A DNA stretch of 64,000 bases from Candidatus Rifleibacteriota bacterium. GTDB taxonomy: Bacteria; Muiribacteriota; Ozemobacteria; Ozemobacterales; Ozemobacteraceae. Made by a program: the position numbers and the translations under genes. A model generated the notes under the pieces. It was not told the origin of the DNA. It made no database searches and worked only from the letters and a program-made list of their open reading frames with translations. This document shows, in pieces, positions 41,787 through 52,225 of this stretch (positions are counted from its first letter, which is position 1; each line of letters starts with the position of its first letter). Where the stretch lies: positions 1-64,000 of the forward strand of contig CAJOND010000006.1 of assembly GCA_905236675.1 (NCBI GenBank), given 5' to 3'.

Positions 41787-43790
41787 ATGAAAAACAAATT
41801 AAAATTCATTCTATTATTAATATTTTTCTTTTTAACTTGTTTTGACTGTGGGCCATCTAAAATAGAAGCTGCAATTGATCCGACTGCTCCTATAAGAGTT
41901 TCTGTCAGTTCGTTTGTTGCTGATACAAGAGATAGGGCATACTCTGTTTTTATTGTTAAGCTATCAAATAAAACTAACAGAAAACTTAATATTACAATTT
42001 TGCTTAGAGATGAATCTTATAAAACTTCATACTTAGTTGAAAAACAGGTTGTTCTTATGCCTGCCAGTAGCGGTGAAATGAACAGAGAGGAAAGAATGAT
42101 TGTTCCTGGTACCTGCAATTCACCAAAGTTTACCTTCAAAGTTGAAGGTAAAACTTATGAAGATAATCGTGTTGAAAACATGATTTCTCTTAAAATATCT
42201 GGCTCATATTCTTATGATGGGAAATATTTTCTAGTAGATAAAAATATTACAAATTCTGATAATCTGTTCAAAGATCCTGGTGTTCAGCGTAATAAACCTA
42301 CTACTTTTGTTTTTAGTGGATCTCAAGAAGAAATGGAAAAAGATTGGCTGGCTTATTCGCAATTTGACGCCCTGATTTTTTTAAGCGATACTTTTGAAAC
42401 TAGTCCAGAACTTGTTCAAAATGCTATTCTAGACTATGTTAGACTAGGTGGTAACTTATTCCTGATAGGTGAAATAAAAAATGAATCTCTAATAGAAAAA
42501 ATTGGTGGAAAACAGATTGCTTCTGAAAAGTCTTCAATAAAATCTCTTTTTTCAATTTTTAAACCAGAACCAAGAAAAAATGATAGTAGTAAAGTAGTAG
42601 ATACTGTCAAAAGTCATGGTTATATCAAGGGAATAGAGTTTGGCTTAGGTAGTATTTCTTGTTTTGAAAAGTCACTTTTTGATTTGATGATGAAGTCTCC
42701 TCCTGAAGAAGAGAAGAGTGGTTACTACGGTTATTCCAGTTATTCACGTTCTAGCACTAAAAGTGAAACTAAAACAACTAAAGAAGAAGAAGAGAAAAAA
42801 TATGCAGAATTAAACAAAGGCAAAATTTTTAATCCAAAAGAAGTTATCGCTAAATTTGACGAATTTTCTCATACTTATAACAATCGCAATTATAAAGATT
42901 GTTTTACTGTAGAAAGAGACTATAAATATGACTATAAGATAATGAAGTCACCATTAGCAATAATGTTTTTTGTCTTGTTATTTGCTTTACTTCTTGGACC
43001 TATTAATCTCTTTGTTCTGAATAAGTATAAAGCAAGGATAATGGTATTTGTTTCCGTGCCAGTTATTTCTATTATCTGCTGTACTATGGTTTTTGTTTAT
43101 TTCCTTTTATTTGAATATAATAGATTAGAGCTTTTTAGACAATCTTTTACTCTATTAGATAACAATTCTGGAGTTGCCATTACTTTTGGTTCAGAACTGA
43201 TTGTTTCTGGGAAAACTTTGAATAACGAACTGGCATTTCCTTTGTCTTCTGTAATTTATGCATATGATCTTACGTATAGGAATGTTTATGGTGTTACAAA
43301 GGAAATAAGGCTAGATAAAGATCAAAATTTTACCTATGAATGGATAAAACCAAAGGTTCCTTTGGCATATTATGTTAAATCAAAGGAAACTGCAAAGTTC
43401 AGACTTGAAGTAAAAGAATCAGAAAATGAAATTGAATTTATAAATGGACTAGGTAGTGATATTGATGAAATTTATATTCTCTCTGAAGATGGAAAAAATC
43501 TATGTAAAGCATTTGGAATTGGTGCAGGAAAAAATGGGAGAGCTTCTGTTTATATAGACAATTTTTCATATAATCCTTCTTCTAAACTATTAATCAAAAA
43601 CAATTTCAGAGGGTTATTAAAAAAAGAAAAGCCTCTTGATAAATATGCCAAGGATTGTCTTAAACCAGGTGAATATATTGCTAAATTGAGAACTAATCCA
43701 TTCATGAGACAAAATTTTGACTCTAGAGCTAGTATAAAAGAGCTAGGTTGTTATGTTCATGGCACTTCTAAAAAAGGTGGTTCTTTATGA
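41787..43790 (+). CDS. Exported membrane protein with amidotransferase-like fold region
   Basis: This 667-residue protein has a signal sequence (residues 1-30), an extracytoplasmic beta-rich domain (35-155) and a segment resembling the class I amidotransferase-like fold (FDALIFLSDTFETSPELVQN, then LGGNLFLIGEI). Two membrane helices lie near 390-445. A Ser/Tyr/Lys-rich insertion (YYGYSSYSRSSTKSETKTTK) precedes the membrane part. No catalytic Cys is evident, so the fold is probably structural. Its 4-nt overlap with the ABC ATPase gene and a similar fold in the large vWA protein downstream suggest that it works with the ABC/vWA set. Confidence 0.55.
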   Translation: MKNKLKFILLLIFFFLTCFDCGPSKIEAAIDPTAPIRVSVSSFVADTRDRAYSVFIVKLSNKTNRKLNITILLRDESYKTSYLVEKQVVLMPASSGEMNREERMIVPGTCNSPKFTFKVEGKTYEDNRVENMISLKISGSYSYDGKYFLVDKNITNSDNLFKDPGVQRNKPTTFVFSGSQEEMEKDWLAYSQFDALIFLSDTFETSPELVQNAILDYVRLGGNLFLIGEIKNESLIEKIGGKQIASEKSSIKSLFSIFKPEPRKNDSSKVVDTVKSHGYIKGIEFGLGSISCFEKSLFDLMMKSPPEEEKSGYYGYSSYSRSSTKSETKTTKEEEEKKYAELNKGKIFNPKEVIAKFDEFSHTYNNRNYKDCFTVERDYKYDYKIMKSPLAIMFFVLLFALLLGPINLFVLNKYKARIMVFVSVPVISIICCTMVFVYFLLFEYNRLELFRQSFTLLDNNSGVAITFGSELIVSGKTLNNELAFPLSSVIYAYDLTYRNVYGVTKEIRLDKDQNFTYEWIKPKVPLAYYVKSKETAKFRLEVKESENEIEFINGLGSDIDEIYILSEDGKNLCKAFGIGAGKNGRASVYIDNFSYNPSSKLLIKNNFRGLLKKEKPLDKYAKDCLKPGEYIAKLRTNPFMRQNFDSRASIKELGCYVHGTSKKGGSL

Positions 43791-44719
43791 TATTAACTGT
43801 ACGTCATCTTAGAAAAGAATTTTCCAATTGTTTAGCAGTAAATAATGTTTCATTTAAAATAGAAACAGGTGAAATAACTGGTTTTGTTGGACCAAACGGA
43901 GCTGGAAAAACAACAACTATGAGAATTCTTGCTACTATTGAACCATGCAGTGCTGGCTTGGTAGATATAGATGGTAATTCTATTTTGGAATATCCTGAAA
44001 TAGCAAGGAAACATATTGGTTATGTTCCTGATTCCCTTCCTTCTAATAGTGATATGACGGTACATGAATATTTAGATTTCTTTGCAAGAGCATATGGACT
44101 ACTAACACCTAAAAGACAAAAAACTGTAGAAAGTTTAGAAGAGTTTACTAATTTAGTCGGTATAAAGGAAAAATATATTGATTCCCTTTCAAAGGGTATG
44201 AAGCAAAGAGTATCTATTTGTAGAGCTCTTATAAATGATCCTGATTTTATATTGATGGATGAACCTGCTGCAGGACTAGATCCGAGAGCAAGAATAGAAT
44301 TAAGAGAACTTTTAAAAGTTCTGTGTGAACAAAATAAAGGAATACTGATTAGCTCTCATATTCTTAGTGAGCTTTCTGAAATATGTACTTCAACAGTTAT
44401 AATAGAAAAAGGCAGATTGCTTAAATACGGCAAAATAGATGATGTAGTTAAAGAAGTTGTTAAAAACAAACGAATACTCCAAATCAAAACTTTGGAAAAT
44501 GACGAGCAGTTAGCTAATACTTTACTGCTTCAACCTATGGTATCAAAGATTTCAAGTCTTGGTAATACGATTGAATTAGAATACGAAGGTAGTGATGATC
44601 AGGCTTTTGAAATGTTGTCTACCTTGATGAAAGATGGTTTCAAAATTGTTGGATTTGGTTTTAAGCAACAAAATCTTGAATCTATTTTCATGAACATTAC
44701 AAAAGGTGATGTACAATGA
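43787..44719 (+). CDS. ABC transporter ATP-binding protein
   Basis: This 310-residue ABC ATPase has Walker A VGPNGAGKTTTMRIL, signature SLSKGMKQRVSICRAL, Walker B FILMDEPAAGLDPRAR and the switch His in LISSHILSEL. A C-terminal extension of about 90 residues follows, as in ABC-2 exporters such as GldA and NatA. It overlaps its neighbours by 4 nt on both sides, the permease being next. Confidence 0.94.
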   Translation: MILTVRHLRKEFSNCLAVNNVSFKIETGEITGFVGPNGAGKTTTMRILATIEPCSAGLVDIDGNSILEYPEIARKHIGYVPDSLPSNSDMTVHEYLDFFARAYGLLTPKRQKTVESLEEFTNLVGIKEKYIDSLSKGMKQRVSICRALINDPDFILMDEPAAGLDPRARIELRELLKVLCEQNKGILISSHILSELSEICTSTVIIEKGRLLKYGKIDDVVKEVVKNKRILQIKTLENDEQLANTLLLQPMVSKISSLGNTIELEYEGSDDQAFEMLSTLMKDGFKIVGFGFKQQNLESIFMNITKGDVQ

Positions 44720-46185
44720 ATGAATTTTTAACAAAATTTGATGATAGTTTAAATCCTATACTTGTAAAAGATTTACGACAGATTGTCAGGGGAAAATTTA
44801 TCTGGGGTGTGTTGCTTCTTCTATTGGGTATAATAGTTTTGATTTTAGGTATTTCTTTGTTGGAAGCTGGAACCAGTATCCGCGGTGATATAAATGGGGA
44901 GTTTATTTCATATGCAATGTCGGCACTTCTTTTCTTTGCATGTGGATTAATTATTCCTATTCAAATTGGGAGAAAAACTAGTGAAGAAGTTAATGATGCT
45001 ACTCATGAACTGATTTTTACCACAACTATGACTTCTTCCTCTATAGTTAAGGGTAAAATTCTTAGTGGAACAGTAACGATTATCATGTTGTATGCCACTG
45101 TTGCACCATTTTTGTCTCTCACCCTATATATGGGTGGTGTAGATATTAAAAATCTTTTTGTTGCAATGGTTTATTCGTTTATTGTTTCTCACGTAGCAGT
45201 ATTATTTCAGGTTAATGCTGGTATGTCATATCGTAGCGAAGCTGTTATAGCTAGTATTGGTCATAAGGCTGGAATAATAATCTCTCATATAATTGGTTGG
45301 TTTTTTGCTGCTTCAATAGGTTCTATGATATTAAGTGGTGATTTGCTTAGACGTAGTGGAACTGCTGATTTTTGGACATATACAATAACATTTATAATTT
45401 CAGTTATATTCATTTCTATTATTTTTTATATGTTAACTGTTAGCAGAATACAAACAGAATCCTCAAACAGAACTTATTTCTTAAAGTTTGTAACAAGTGT
45501 AATATGGTGTATTGGTTCGTTATTGTGTTCTTTTGATAAGGAATTTTCATTAGGATGGACAGCTGCTGTATTTATAGCACTTATTCCTCTTTCCGTTTTT
45601 TTGTTATTAGATCCTGAAAATTATAGTAGAAGAGTTCTTTCAGAAATTCCTAAAAATCCTATTGGCCGTGTTTTAGCATATCCTTTCTATACAGGTATGC
45701 TTAATTCTTATGTTTGGATAGTAATTACCGGTATTCTTACTTTATTTTATTCGATGAGGTATTATTCAGGATCTCATAGAAACGATTTCTTTTCCTTTTT
45801 AGCTTGTGTTATTACAATGTTGATTTCTTCGCATTCTTATTTCTTCATTTCTAATTTTATTAAGAATATGTTATTCAAAGATAAATCCAGAACTTATATT
45901 TTTAATATTTTTGCTACTATTGTGGCAATAGTAGTCATAGGTTCTTTTATAGCTGAAAACCTGATTTACCCGTATCATAGTGGTTGGGCTTCTTTACTTA
46001 GTCCATTTTCGATGTGCTATTTTGTCAACGGTGACAATATTATTGTCTGTATAATAGCTACTTTAGTTATTTGGGGTATTTCATTGATATTAAATATAAA
46101 TAGAATTGGTGCTCAATTAATTACTTATTTTGATCCAGAATCAAAGCTTAAAGAAGATTATATGATTACCCAAAATAAAGGATAA
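44716..46185 (+). CDS. ABC-2 type permease
   Basis: The 489-residue integral membrane protein begins with the typical cytoplasmic start LNPILVKDLRQIVRGKFIWG and has about twelve hydrophobic segments. The first six match an ABC-2 permease (KTSEEVNDATHELIFTTTMT between helices 2 and 3 is the usual coupling region). It pairs with the ATPase encoded just upstream. The substrate is unknown; position inside a moxR-DUF58-vWA cluster suggests cell-envelope work. Confidence 0.85.
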   Translation: MNEFLTKFDDSLNPILVKDLRQIVRGKFIWGVLLLLLGIIVLILGISLLEAGTSIRGDINGEFISYAMSALLFFACGLIIPIQIGRKTSEEVNDATHELIFTTTMTSSSIVKGKILSGTVTIIMLYATVAPFLSLTLYMGGVDIKNLFVAMVYSFIVSHVAVLFQVNAGMSYRSEAVIASIGHKAGIIISHIIGWFFAASIGSMILSGDLLRRSGTADFWTYTITFIISVIFISIIFYMLTVSRIQTESSNRTYFLKFVTSVIWCIGSLLCSFDKEFSLGWTAAVFIALIPLSVFLLLDPENYSRRVLSEIPKNPIGRVLAYPFYTGMLNSYVWIVITGILTLFYSMRYYSGSHRNDFFSFLACVITMLISSHSYFFISNFIKNMLFKDKSRTYIFNIFATIVAIVVIGSFIAENLIYPYHSGWASLLSPFSMCYFVNGDNIIVCIIATLVIWGISLILNINRIGAQLITYFDPESKLKEDYMITQNKG

Positions 46186-46194
46186 ATTTTTGAA

Positions 46195-47067
46195 TTGAAT
46201 AAAGTTGATAAAAAGATACTAGAATCTGCTGTTCTTTCAGGACAAAGATTTCATTTTAATCTCTCTTCTCGCTTTTCTGGTGGGCAGGGGGGTGGAAAAT
46301 TCGGTTCAAAAACAGGGCAGTCGTTAGAGTTTGTTGAGCATAGAGAATATCAGCCTGGAGACGACATAAGACATGTTGACTGGAGTGCCGTGGCTCGTTC
46401 TGATAAACTTTCTATAAAGCTTTTTAGAGAGGAAATAACACCGCATGTAGATTTACTTTTGGATCTTTCTAGTTCTATGAATATAAACAAAAGTAAATTT
46501 AATGCGTTGACTGCTATTACAGCAATCTTGATACAGGCTTCTAATAATTCTGGATACACCTGTAATAGCTGGCTTATCAAAGATTTATGTAGAAGAGTAG
46601 AGCCCGTTAATCTTCCAATAGATAAATGGGTTGATTTCGTTGCTGATGCTAATAAAAATACTGGTAAAACTCTTAGTGATTTCCCTCCAAAATTAAAAAA
46701 TGGGGCTGTTAGAATATTGGTTAGCGATTTATTCTGGGATCAGGAACCGATGGGTATATTAAGAAAACTTGCGGATGGGGCTGCAGCTGTTATTGTAGTT
46801 CAACTTGTTGCTTCCCAGGACATTAATCCGGAGGTTTATGGTAATATGCGTATTATTGATTCAGAAACGGGGGACGCTCTCGAATTAATTTGTGATGAAG
46901 CTTTAATATCTGATTATAAGGCAAATTTTGACCTTCATAGTCAGTATTGGAAAGAGTCATGTACAAAATCTGGGGCAGTTTTTTGTTTTATGGAAGCTGA
47001 AAAGCTCTTAAAAGAATTTGTTCCTGATGAATTAATAAAAAATGAAATCTTAATATTGGGTTATTGA
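46195..47067 (+). CDS. DUF58-family protein
   Basis: This 290-residue protein has the DUF58 signature FVEHREYQPGDDIRHVDWSA, then ARSDKLSIKLFREE, followed by a vWA-like fold (VDLLLDLSSSMNINKSKF). It partners with MoxR ATPases. The start is TTG at 46195 (AAAGGA 12 nt upstream); the reading frame begins NKVDKKILESAVLSG, as is usual. One nt separates its stop from the BatA-like gene. Confidence 0.92.
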   Translation: MNKVDKKILESAVLSGQRFHFNLSSRFSGGQGGGKFGSKTGQSLEFVEHREYQPGDDIRHVDWSAVARSDKLSIKLFREEITPHVDLLLDLSSSMNINKSKFNALTAITAILIQASNNSGYTCNSWLIKDLCRRVEPVNLPIDKWVDFVADANKNTGKTLSDFPPKLKNGAVRILVSDLFWDQEPMGILRKLADGAAAVIVVQLVASQDINPEVYGNMRIIDSETGDALELICDEALISDYKANFDLHSQYWKESCTKSGAVFCFMEAEKLLKEFVPDELIKNEILILGY

Positions 47068-47068
47068 T

Positions 47069-48838
47069 ATGCCAATTTTTACGAATCCAGCTGCCTTATG
47101 GGGAACGATTGTTTTTCTAGGCTTAATAGCTGTATATATTTATAGACGACGCTCTAGAAATATTGTCTTATCAACAATAATGTTTTTTTCAAAATCTAAG
47201 AGCACTGCCGAGGGTGGGCAGAAACTCCATAAATTACAGACTCCTTTAATTTTTTACTTAGAAGTTCTTATCTTTTTACTTTTGATTATGGCTATTGCTA
47301 ACCCTGTTAGTTTGCATAGAGGACAACTAATACCTATTTCAATTGTATTGGATGACTCTTTGTCTATGACGGCTGGTGGGAAAAATTCAGCCTACAATTT
47401 ATGTCTGAGTTACTTAAAAGGAAATATTTTTTCAAAATCCTATTATTCTATTACTCTTATAAAAGCTTCTGATAAACCTGTAATTATAGGTAGACGAGAC
47501 ATGGGAGTAGTTGAAGCAGAAAATACTTTGAAAGCATGGAAGTGCGAATCTGTAAATTCTAATCTTATGGTTGCTGTTGCACATGCGATAGAAATGGGAA
47601 CAGATGAAACTATTATATTAGTATTAACAGATCATCTAAATAAGAAAACCAATTCTGAATCTATAAAATGGCTTTCTTTTGGAATGCCAAGAGAAAATAT
47701 TGCAATAACTTCAGCTAATAGAAGTGCTAATGGTAGGGTTGACAGATGTTTCTTTGAATTTACTAATTTTTCGAAAAAGCAAAAGGTACTTGAAGCAGAA
47801 ATTTTAGATTCTACTAATGATAAGGTTTTAAATAATATATCAACTACTTTAGAACCGAAATCCTCAAGAAGAGTAGTATTGAAGATACACGAACAGAGTT
47901 CTACTATAAAGGCAAAAATAAAAAATGATGATATAACCTATGACAATGAGGTAATATTGCTTCCCATAAAACGTGAAAAAATGAAAGTTGCTTTGGATTT
48001 TAATAATTTGGCTTTGGCTAATGCTGTAAATAAAGCAGTTTTATCAACAGATATGGCTGTTATAGATAGTAAACTACCACAAATTCAAATAACAGATAAA
48101 ATTATTAAGGCAAAGGATTCTGTTATAACACAGGTTGTTTTTCCTCAAGCTTCTCATACTTTGTCTTTGGTAAAGAATTTTGCTGCTGATAAGAATGATT
48201 CTATTACTTCTGATCTGCCATTGGAAAATGGTATATGGGTTGCTGATTCAAGTTTTTATAGAATGGGTAAAACTTTGTTAGTAAGTGGTAATATTCCTTT
48301 GATTTGCGTGGATGAAGATAGTAATAATTGGAATACTGTATATTTAAACTATGTTTATAATAACTCTAATATGGATAAAACCACATTCTGGCCAGTCTTT
48401 TTCTTTAATGTTCTGGAATGGACATCGCATTTTGTTCCAGGACCTAATTCTTTTAATTTCAGATCGGGCAGTCAAATAATTGTCAGTGCTGAAAAAGAAT
48501 CTACTAAAGTTTTACTTAAAAGGACTTTGGAGAATAATAAAGAAGAAGTTAAGGAAGGTATGGTTAATAATGGAAAAGTATATTTTCAGGCTAATCTTCC
48601 TGGTATATATGAAATCGAGGATGGAAATAAAAAATATAAAATCGCTGTGAATCTTTGTTCTTATGATGAATCCGATTTAACGAAATCGGAAAGAACAAAG
48701 ACATATCCAGAAATAGTTTCCGATGAAAATCTGAATTATTTTGAAAGTGTTAAATGGTGGTTTATACTTTTGGCTTTCTTGTTAATGGCTTTACATCAAT
48801 GGCTTATTTCAAAGAGGAGGGTAGGTTATGCTTTCTGA
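47069..48838 (+). CDS. BatA-type membrane protein
   Basis: The 589-residue protein starts with the BatA/aerotolerance N-terminal two-helix domain (residues 1-80; FTNPAALWGTIVFLGLIAVYIY, and IFYLEVLIFLLLIMAIANPV). A vWA-like domain follows (about 90-210; IVLDDSLSMTAGGKNSAY with an imperfect MIDAS motif), then extracytoplasmic beta-rich sequence and a final membrane helix (WWFILLAFLLMALHQWL). Such proteins form membrane assemblies with DUF58 and MoxR proteins. The 11-nt overlap with the next gene indicates coupling. Confidence 0.85.
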   Translation: MPIFTNPAALWGTIVFLGLIAVYIYRRRSRNIVLSTIMFFSKSKSTAEGGQKLHKLQTPLIFYLEVLIFLLLIMAIANPVSLHRGQLIPISIVLDDSLSMTAGGKNSAYNLCLSYLKGNIFSKSYYSITLIKASDKPVIIGRRDMGVVEAENTLKAWKCESVNSNLMVAVAHAIEMGTDETIILVLTDHLNKKTNSESIKWLSFGMPRENIAITSANRSANGRVDRCFFEFTNFSKKQKVLEAEILDSTNDKVLNNISTTLEPKSSRRVVLKIHEQSSTIKAKIKNDDITYDNEVILLPIKREKMKVALDFNNLALANAVNKAVLSTDMAVIDSKLPQIQITDKIIKAKDSVITQVVFPQASHTLSLVKNFAADKNDSITSDLPLENGIWVADSSFYRMGKTLLVSGNIPLICVDEDSNNWNTVYLNYVYNNSNMDKTTFWPVFFFNVLEWTSHFVPGPNSFNFRSGSQIIVSAEKESTKVLLKRTLENNKEEVKEGMVNNGKVYFQANLPGIYEIEDGNKKYKIAVNLCSYDESDLTKSERTKTYPEIVSDENLNYFESVKWWFILLAFLLMALHQWLISKRRVGYAF

Positions 48839-51617
48839 ACCTCATTGGCTTATACTGATATTCCCTCTTCTATGTCTGGTTTTTTGGCTTAAACCAAATT
48901 CTAAAATAATTCTTTCTATAAGAGTATTATTGGTATTAGTGCTTTGCTTTGCATTAGCTTCTCCTGTATTTAAGCTACAAGGACGTGAAGGGATGATAGT
49001 CATTGTAGCAGATAGAAGTTCTTCTATGCCTCAAGATACAGATAAGCGTATTCAGGAAACTTCAGACATATTATCTCATGATATGCCTATTAATAGCAGC
49101 TTAGGCCTTGTTAGTTTTACTGATAAAGCAAGAATTGAATTTAGTCCTACTAAAAACGCGATTTCTGCCATGCAGGAGTTGACTAACAGAGATTTTTCTA
49201 ACTTATCTGATGGAATAGAATTAGCTGTCTCTATGATTCCTGACGGAGTGTCAGGGAGAATAATTGTTCTTTCTGATGGATTATGGAATGGTAATAATCC
49301 ACAAAATTCTGTAATAAGTGCAATAAACAGAAATATTCCTATAGATTATAGATATATTGGTAAAACTGTTCTGAATGATTTGGCAGTAACTTATCTGGAA
49401 GTTCCAAAATTTTTAGAACCAAATGAACCATTTATTTTAAGGGCTGGAATTGATTCGCCAATGGAACAGAATGCAGATATAGAATTGTTCAATGGCGAAA
49501 AACAATTGTTTAAAACAGAGTATCATCTTAAAGCCGGGTTAAACCATTTAAGTTTTAATTTATTTGCTCCATCAAGTTCTGTTGCCAAATATATTCTAAA
49601 GGTTTTCGGCACAGGTAAAGACTCTCAGAAACAAAATAATGTAGCTAAGTCGGTTGCTCTTGTAAAAGGGAAAAAACCAGCTTTAATTGTTACTAATGGA
49701 GTGAAATCAAGCATAAAAAATTTGCTGGATAAAAATAATATTGAATCAGAAGAGAAGAATCCTAGAGACATATCATGGAATATAGATAGTTTATTGGGTT
49801 ATTCAGTAGTTATACTTGAGAATGTTCCTGCAGAAACTCTAGGTTATAATGGAATGCATAGCTTAGCTGCCTGGGTAAAAAATATGGGTGGAGGGTTGAT
49901 ATTAACAGGTGGAAAGAATTCTTATGGAAATGGTGGTTATTTCCAATCACCATTAGAAGATGCTCTTCCGGTATCCTTAGAAATGAGAAGTGAAAAACGA
50001 AAAATGAACATAGCAATTGCTGTTGTTCTAGATCGTTCCGGCAGTATGGGTATGCATGTTGGTGGTAGAACAAAGATGGAACTGGCAGATTTAGGAGCTG
50101 CCGCATCTTTGGATTTGCTGGGACCAAAAGATGAATTTGTTGTTTTTGCTGTTGATACTTCACCCAATTTAGTAGTTCCTTTACAGAGTATATCTTCTAA
50201 TAAAGAAGAAATGCGTAACAAAATACTGTCTATTCAATCTACTGGCGGTGGTATATTTGTTTATGAAGGTATTCAGGCAGCATATGAAGCATTGAAACAA
50301 TCTAATTGCAATACTAGACATATAATATTGTTTTCTGATGCAAATGATTCTGAACATCCTGGTGAATACTGGAATTTATTGAGTAAAGCCGCAATATATA
50401 ACATGACATTAAGTGTTATAGGTTTAGGCAAAGAAACTGATTGTGATGCTGAAATATTGAAGAAAATAGCAGACGAGGGGAAAGGACGCTGTTTTTTTAC
50501 TAATGAGCCTGAAGAATTGCCAAGACTTTTTACTCAAGATACTTTTATTGCAGCTAAAAGCACATTTATAGAAGAAAAGGTTAATATTTTCTCTTCCGGT
50601 GAATTAAATACTATTATTAATGGAAATTCTAATTTTAAATCTTCTATTGATGCATATAATATTTGTTATTTAAAAGAAAATGCAACTCAGTTAATTACTG
50701 CAGAAGATGATGATAAATCACCTATTCTAGCTTCGTGGCAGTATGGTCTAGGAAAAGTTGCTTGTTATACAGGTGTATTGAGTCAGGAAAAAGGTGGAGA
50801 GTTTTTAAATTCTGAATATATTTCTAAAATCTTTTGTGGATTACATGATTGGATTACTTTTGACGATAGAAGTGCTATAGGGGATATGACAATCAGTCAG
50901 AAAATTGAAAATGGAGTCTGGAAAGTTTATTTAAATTTAGATCCTGATAGACCAAGAGAACCATTTGAAGATAAACCTGTAATAGAATTGCTTACTTATA
51001 CGTCAGGCGGTAAACCAATTCATCAGAAGATTAAAACTAACTGGGAAACAGCAGATCAGCTTTCTGCAAGCTACAATATTAAAGGTGACGAAGTTATATC
51101 ATCCGTTCTTAGATTCAACGACAATCAAAAGTTAGTTCTAGCACCAGTTTGTCAAATATATTCTCCAGAATATCTGCCACAAGGGAATAGAAATGGAGCA
51201 AAAGAATTGAAGACTTTGGCAAAAATGACTGGAGGTAAAGAGTTAATTGATTTGAATTCTGTTTGGTCTACAATGCCATTAGTTTACCAAAACAAAGATG
51301 TATCTAATTATCTTTTCGCTTTTGCACTATTTTTATTCCTGTTAGAAATAGCAGAAAGAAGATTAGCTTTAGTCAGCATAATTATGTCAGCTTTCAAGAA
51401 GGATAATATTAGAATTAAAAAAGAAAATATTAAGCCTGAAAATAAAAAAGATTATGTTTTTGAAGGCAAAACAGTAACTAATGTTGCTTCTATGAATATT
51501 CCAAAAGAAGAAAATAAGCAATCTGATTATATCAATGTAGATGAAGACGATGATGTTTCTGATGTCTATAATGCATTAAAAAAGGCAAAGAAAAAAGCAG
51601 ACCGCAGAACAGGATGA
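48828..51617 (+). CDS. Large membrane protein with two vWA domains and amidotransferase-like domain
   Basis: This 929-residue protein has two N-terminal membrane helices (about 8-50) and a first vWA domain with MIDAS DRSSSM (about residues 62-67). A class I amidotransferase-like segment follows (LAAWVKNMGGGLILTGGKNSY, then a second, well-formed vWA domain with MIDAS DRSGSM). A beta-rich region and a C-terminal membrane helix (NYLFAFALFLFLLEIA) come next, with a charged cytoplasmic tail of about 90 residues. vWA domains bind protein partners through a divalent metal. GGAGGG precedes its ATG. It ends the MoxR cluster and is convergent with rnfA, 12 nt apart, without a visible terminator. Confidence 0.88.
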   Translation: MLSEPHWLILIFPLLCLVFWLKPNSKIILSIRVLLVLVLCFALASPVFKLQGREGMIVIVADRSSSMPQDTDKRIQETSDILSHDMPINSSLGLVSFTDKARIEFSPTKNAISAMQELTNRDFSNLSDGIELAVSMIPDGVSGRIIVLSDGLWNGNNPQNSVISAINRNIPIDYRYIGKTVLNDLAVTYLEVPKFLEPNEPFILRAGIDSPMEQNADIELFNGEKQLFKTEYHLKAGLNHLSFNLFAPSSSVAKYILKVFGTGKDSQKQNNVAKSVALVKGKKPALIVTNGVKSSIKNLLDKNNIESEEKNPRDISWNIDSLLGYSVVILENVPAETLGYNGMHSLAAWVKNMGGGLILTGGKNSYGNGGYFQSPLEDALPVSLEMRSEKRKMNIAIAVVLDRSGSMGMHVGGRTKMELADLGAAASLDLLGPKDEFVVFAVDTSPNLVVPLQSISSNKEEMRNKILSIQSTGGGIFVYEGIQAAYEALKQSNCNTRHIILFSDANDSEHPGEYWNLLSKAAIYNMTLSVIGLGKETDCDAEILKKIADEGKGRCFFTNEPEELPRLFTQDTFIAAKSTFIEEKVNIFSSGELNTIINGNSNFKSSIDAYNICYLKENATQLITAEDDDKSPILASWQYGLGKVACYTGVLSQEKGGEFLNSEYISKIFCGLHDWITFDDRSAIGDMTISQKIENGVWKVYLNLDPDRPREPFEDKPVIELLTYTSGGKPIHQKIKTNWETADQLSASYNIKGDEVISSVLRFNDNQKLVLAPVCQIYSPEYLPQGNRNGAKELKTLAKMTGGKELIDLNSVWSTMPLVYQNKDVSNYLFAFALFLFLLEIAERRLALVSIIMSAFKKDNIRIKKENIKPENKKDYVFEGKTVTNVASMNIPKEENKQSDYINVDEDDDVSDVYNALKKAKKKADRRTG

Positions 51618-51629
51618 TTTTAGATGGTT

Positions 51630-52223
51630 TTATTTAATAATGATTGTCAATCCATAGAATGCCATGGACATTATGGAAGCAATTAGCATTGTTAGTCCTG
51701 TTTTCCCTAAATAAATGGAGATGCTTGATTCATCAACCCTGCGTCTTAAAGAAGCCATTAAACATATTACTAAAAGCCAGCCTAGACCACTTCCTAAAGA
51801 ATAAGCTACTGAATTTATAAAATCATATTCCTTTAATACTACAAAAAGGCTTGCACCTAAAATTGAACAATTTACAGCTATTAATGGTAAAAAAATGCCA
51901 AAAGAAGCGAAAATTTCAGGGAAAAATCTATCAAGAAACAACTCTAAAAATTGAGTTATCGCAGCTATAGTAAGAACAAAAAATAGTAATTGTAGATATT
52001 CTATATTTAAAGGTAATAAGATATATTTATAAAGAGTAAAATTGACTGAAGTTGAAATTAGCATTACAAAGCATACTGCTAATCCCATCTGAAAAGATGT
52101 TTTTAAATTAGATGAAATAGAAATTAAAGGACAGGTTCCAAGAAAATAGAATAAAACGATATTTTCAGTTATACTTGCTGTGAAAATAATTTTCAAAATG
52201 AAAACTATCTGTTCCCAATCCAT
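51630..52223 (-). CDS. rnfA: RnfA/NqrE-like membrane subunit
   Basis: This 197-residue, six-helix protein of the RnfA/RnfE family has the start WEQIVFILKIIFTASITENIVLFYFLGTCPLI. The two cysteines that hold an Fe-S cluster at the RnfA-RnfE interface are present (FLGTCPLI and AVNCSILGASLF). In Rnf/Nqr complexes this pair carries electrons across the membrane. An upstream in-frame start at 52322 is rejected: ATG 52223 has AGGA and sits 2 nt after rnfE. No rnfB, C, D or G gene is present in the window. Confidence 0.88.
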   Translation of the reverse strand: MDWEQIVFILKIIFTASITENIVLFYFLGTCPLISISSNLKTSFQMGLAVCFVMLISTSVNFTLYKYILLPLNIEYLQLLFFVLTIAAITQFLELFLDRFFPEIFASFGIFLPLIAVNCSILGASLFVVLKEYDFINSVAYSLGSGLGWLLVICLMASLRRRVDESSISIYLGKTGLTMLIASIMSMAFYGLTIIIK

Positions 52224-52225
52224 TA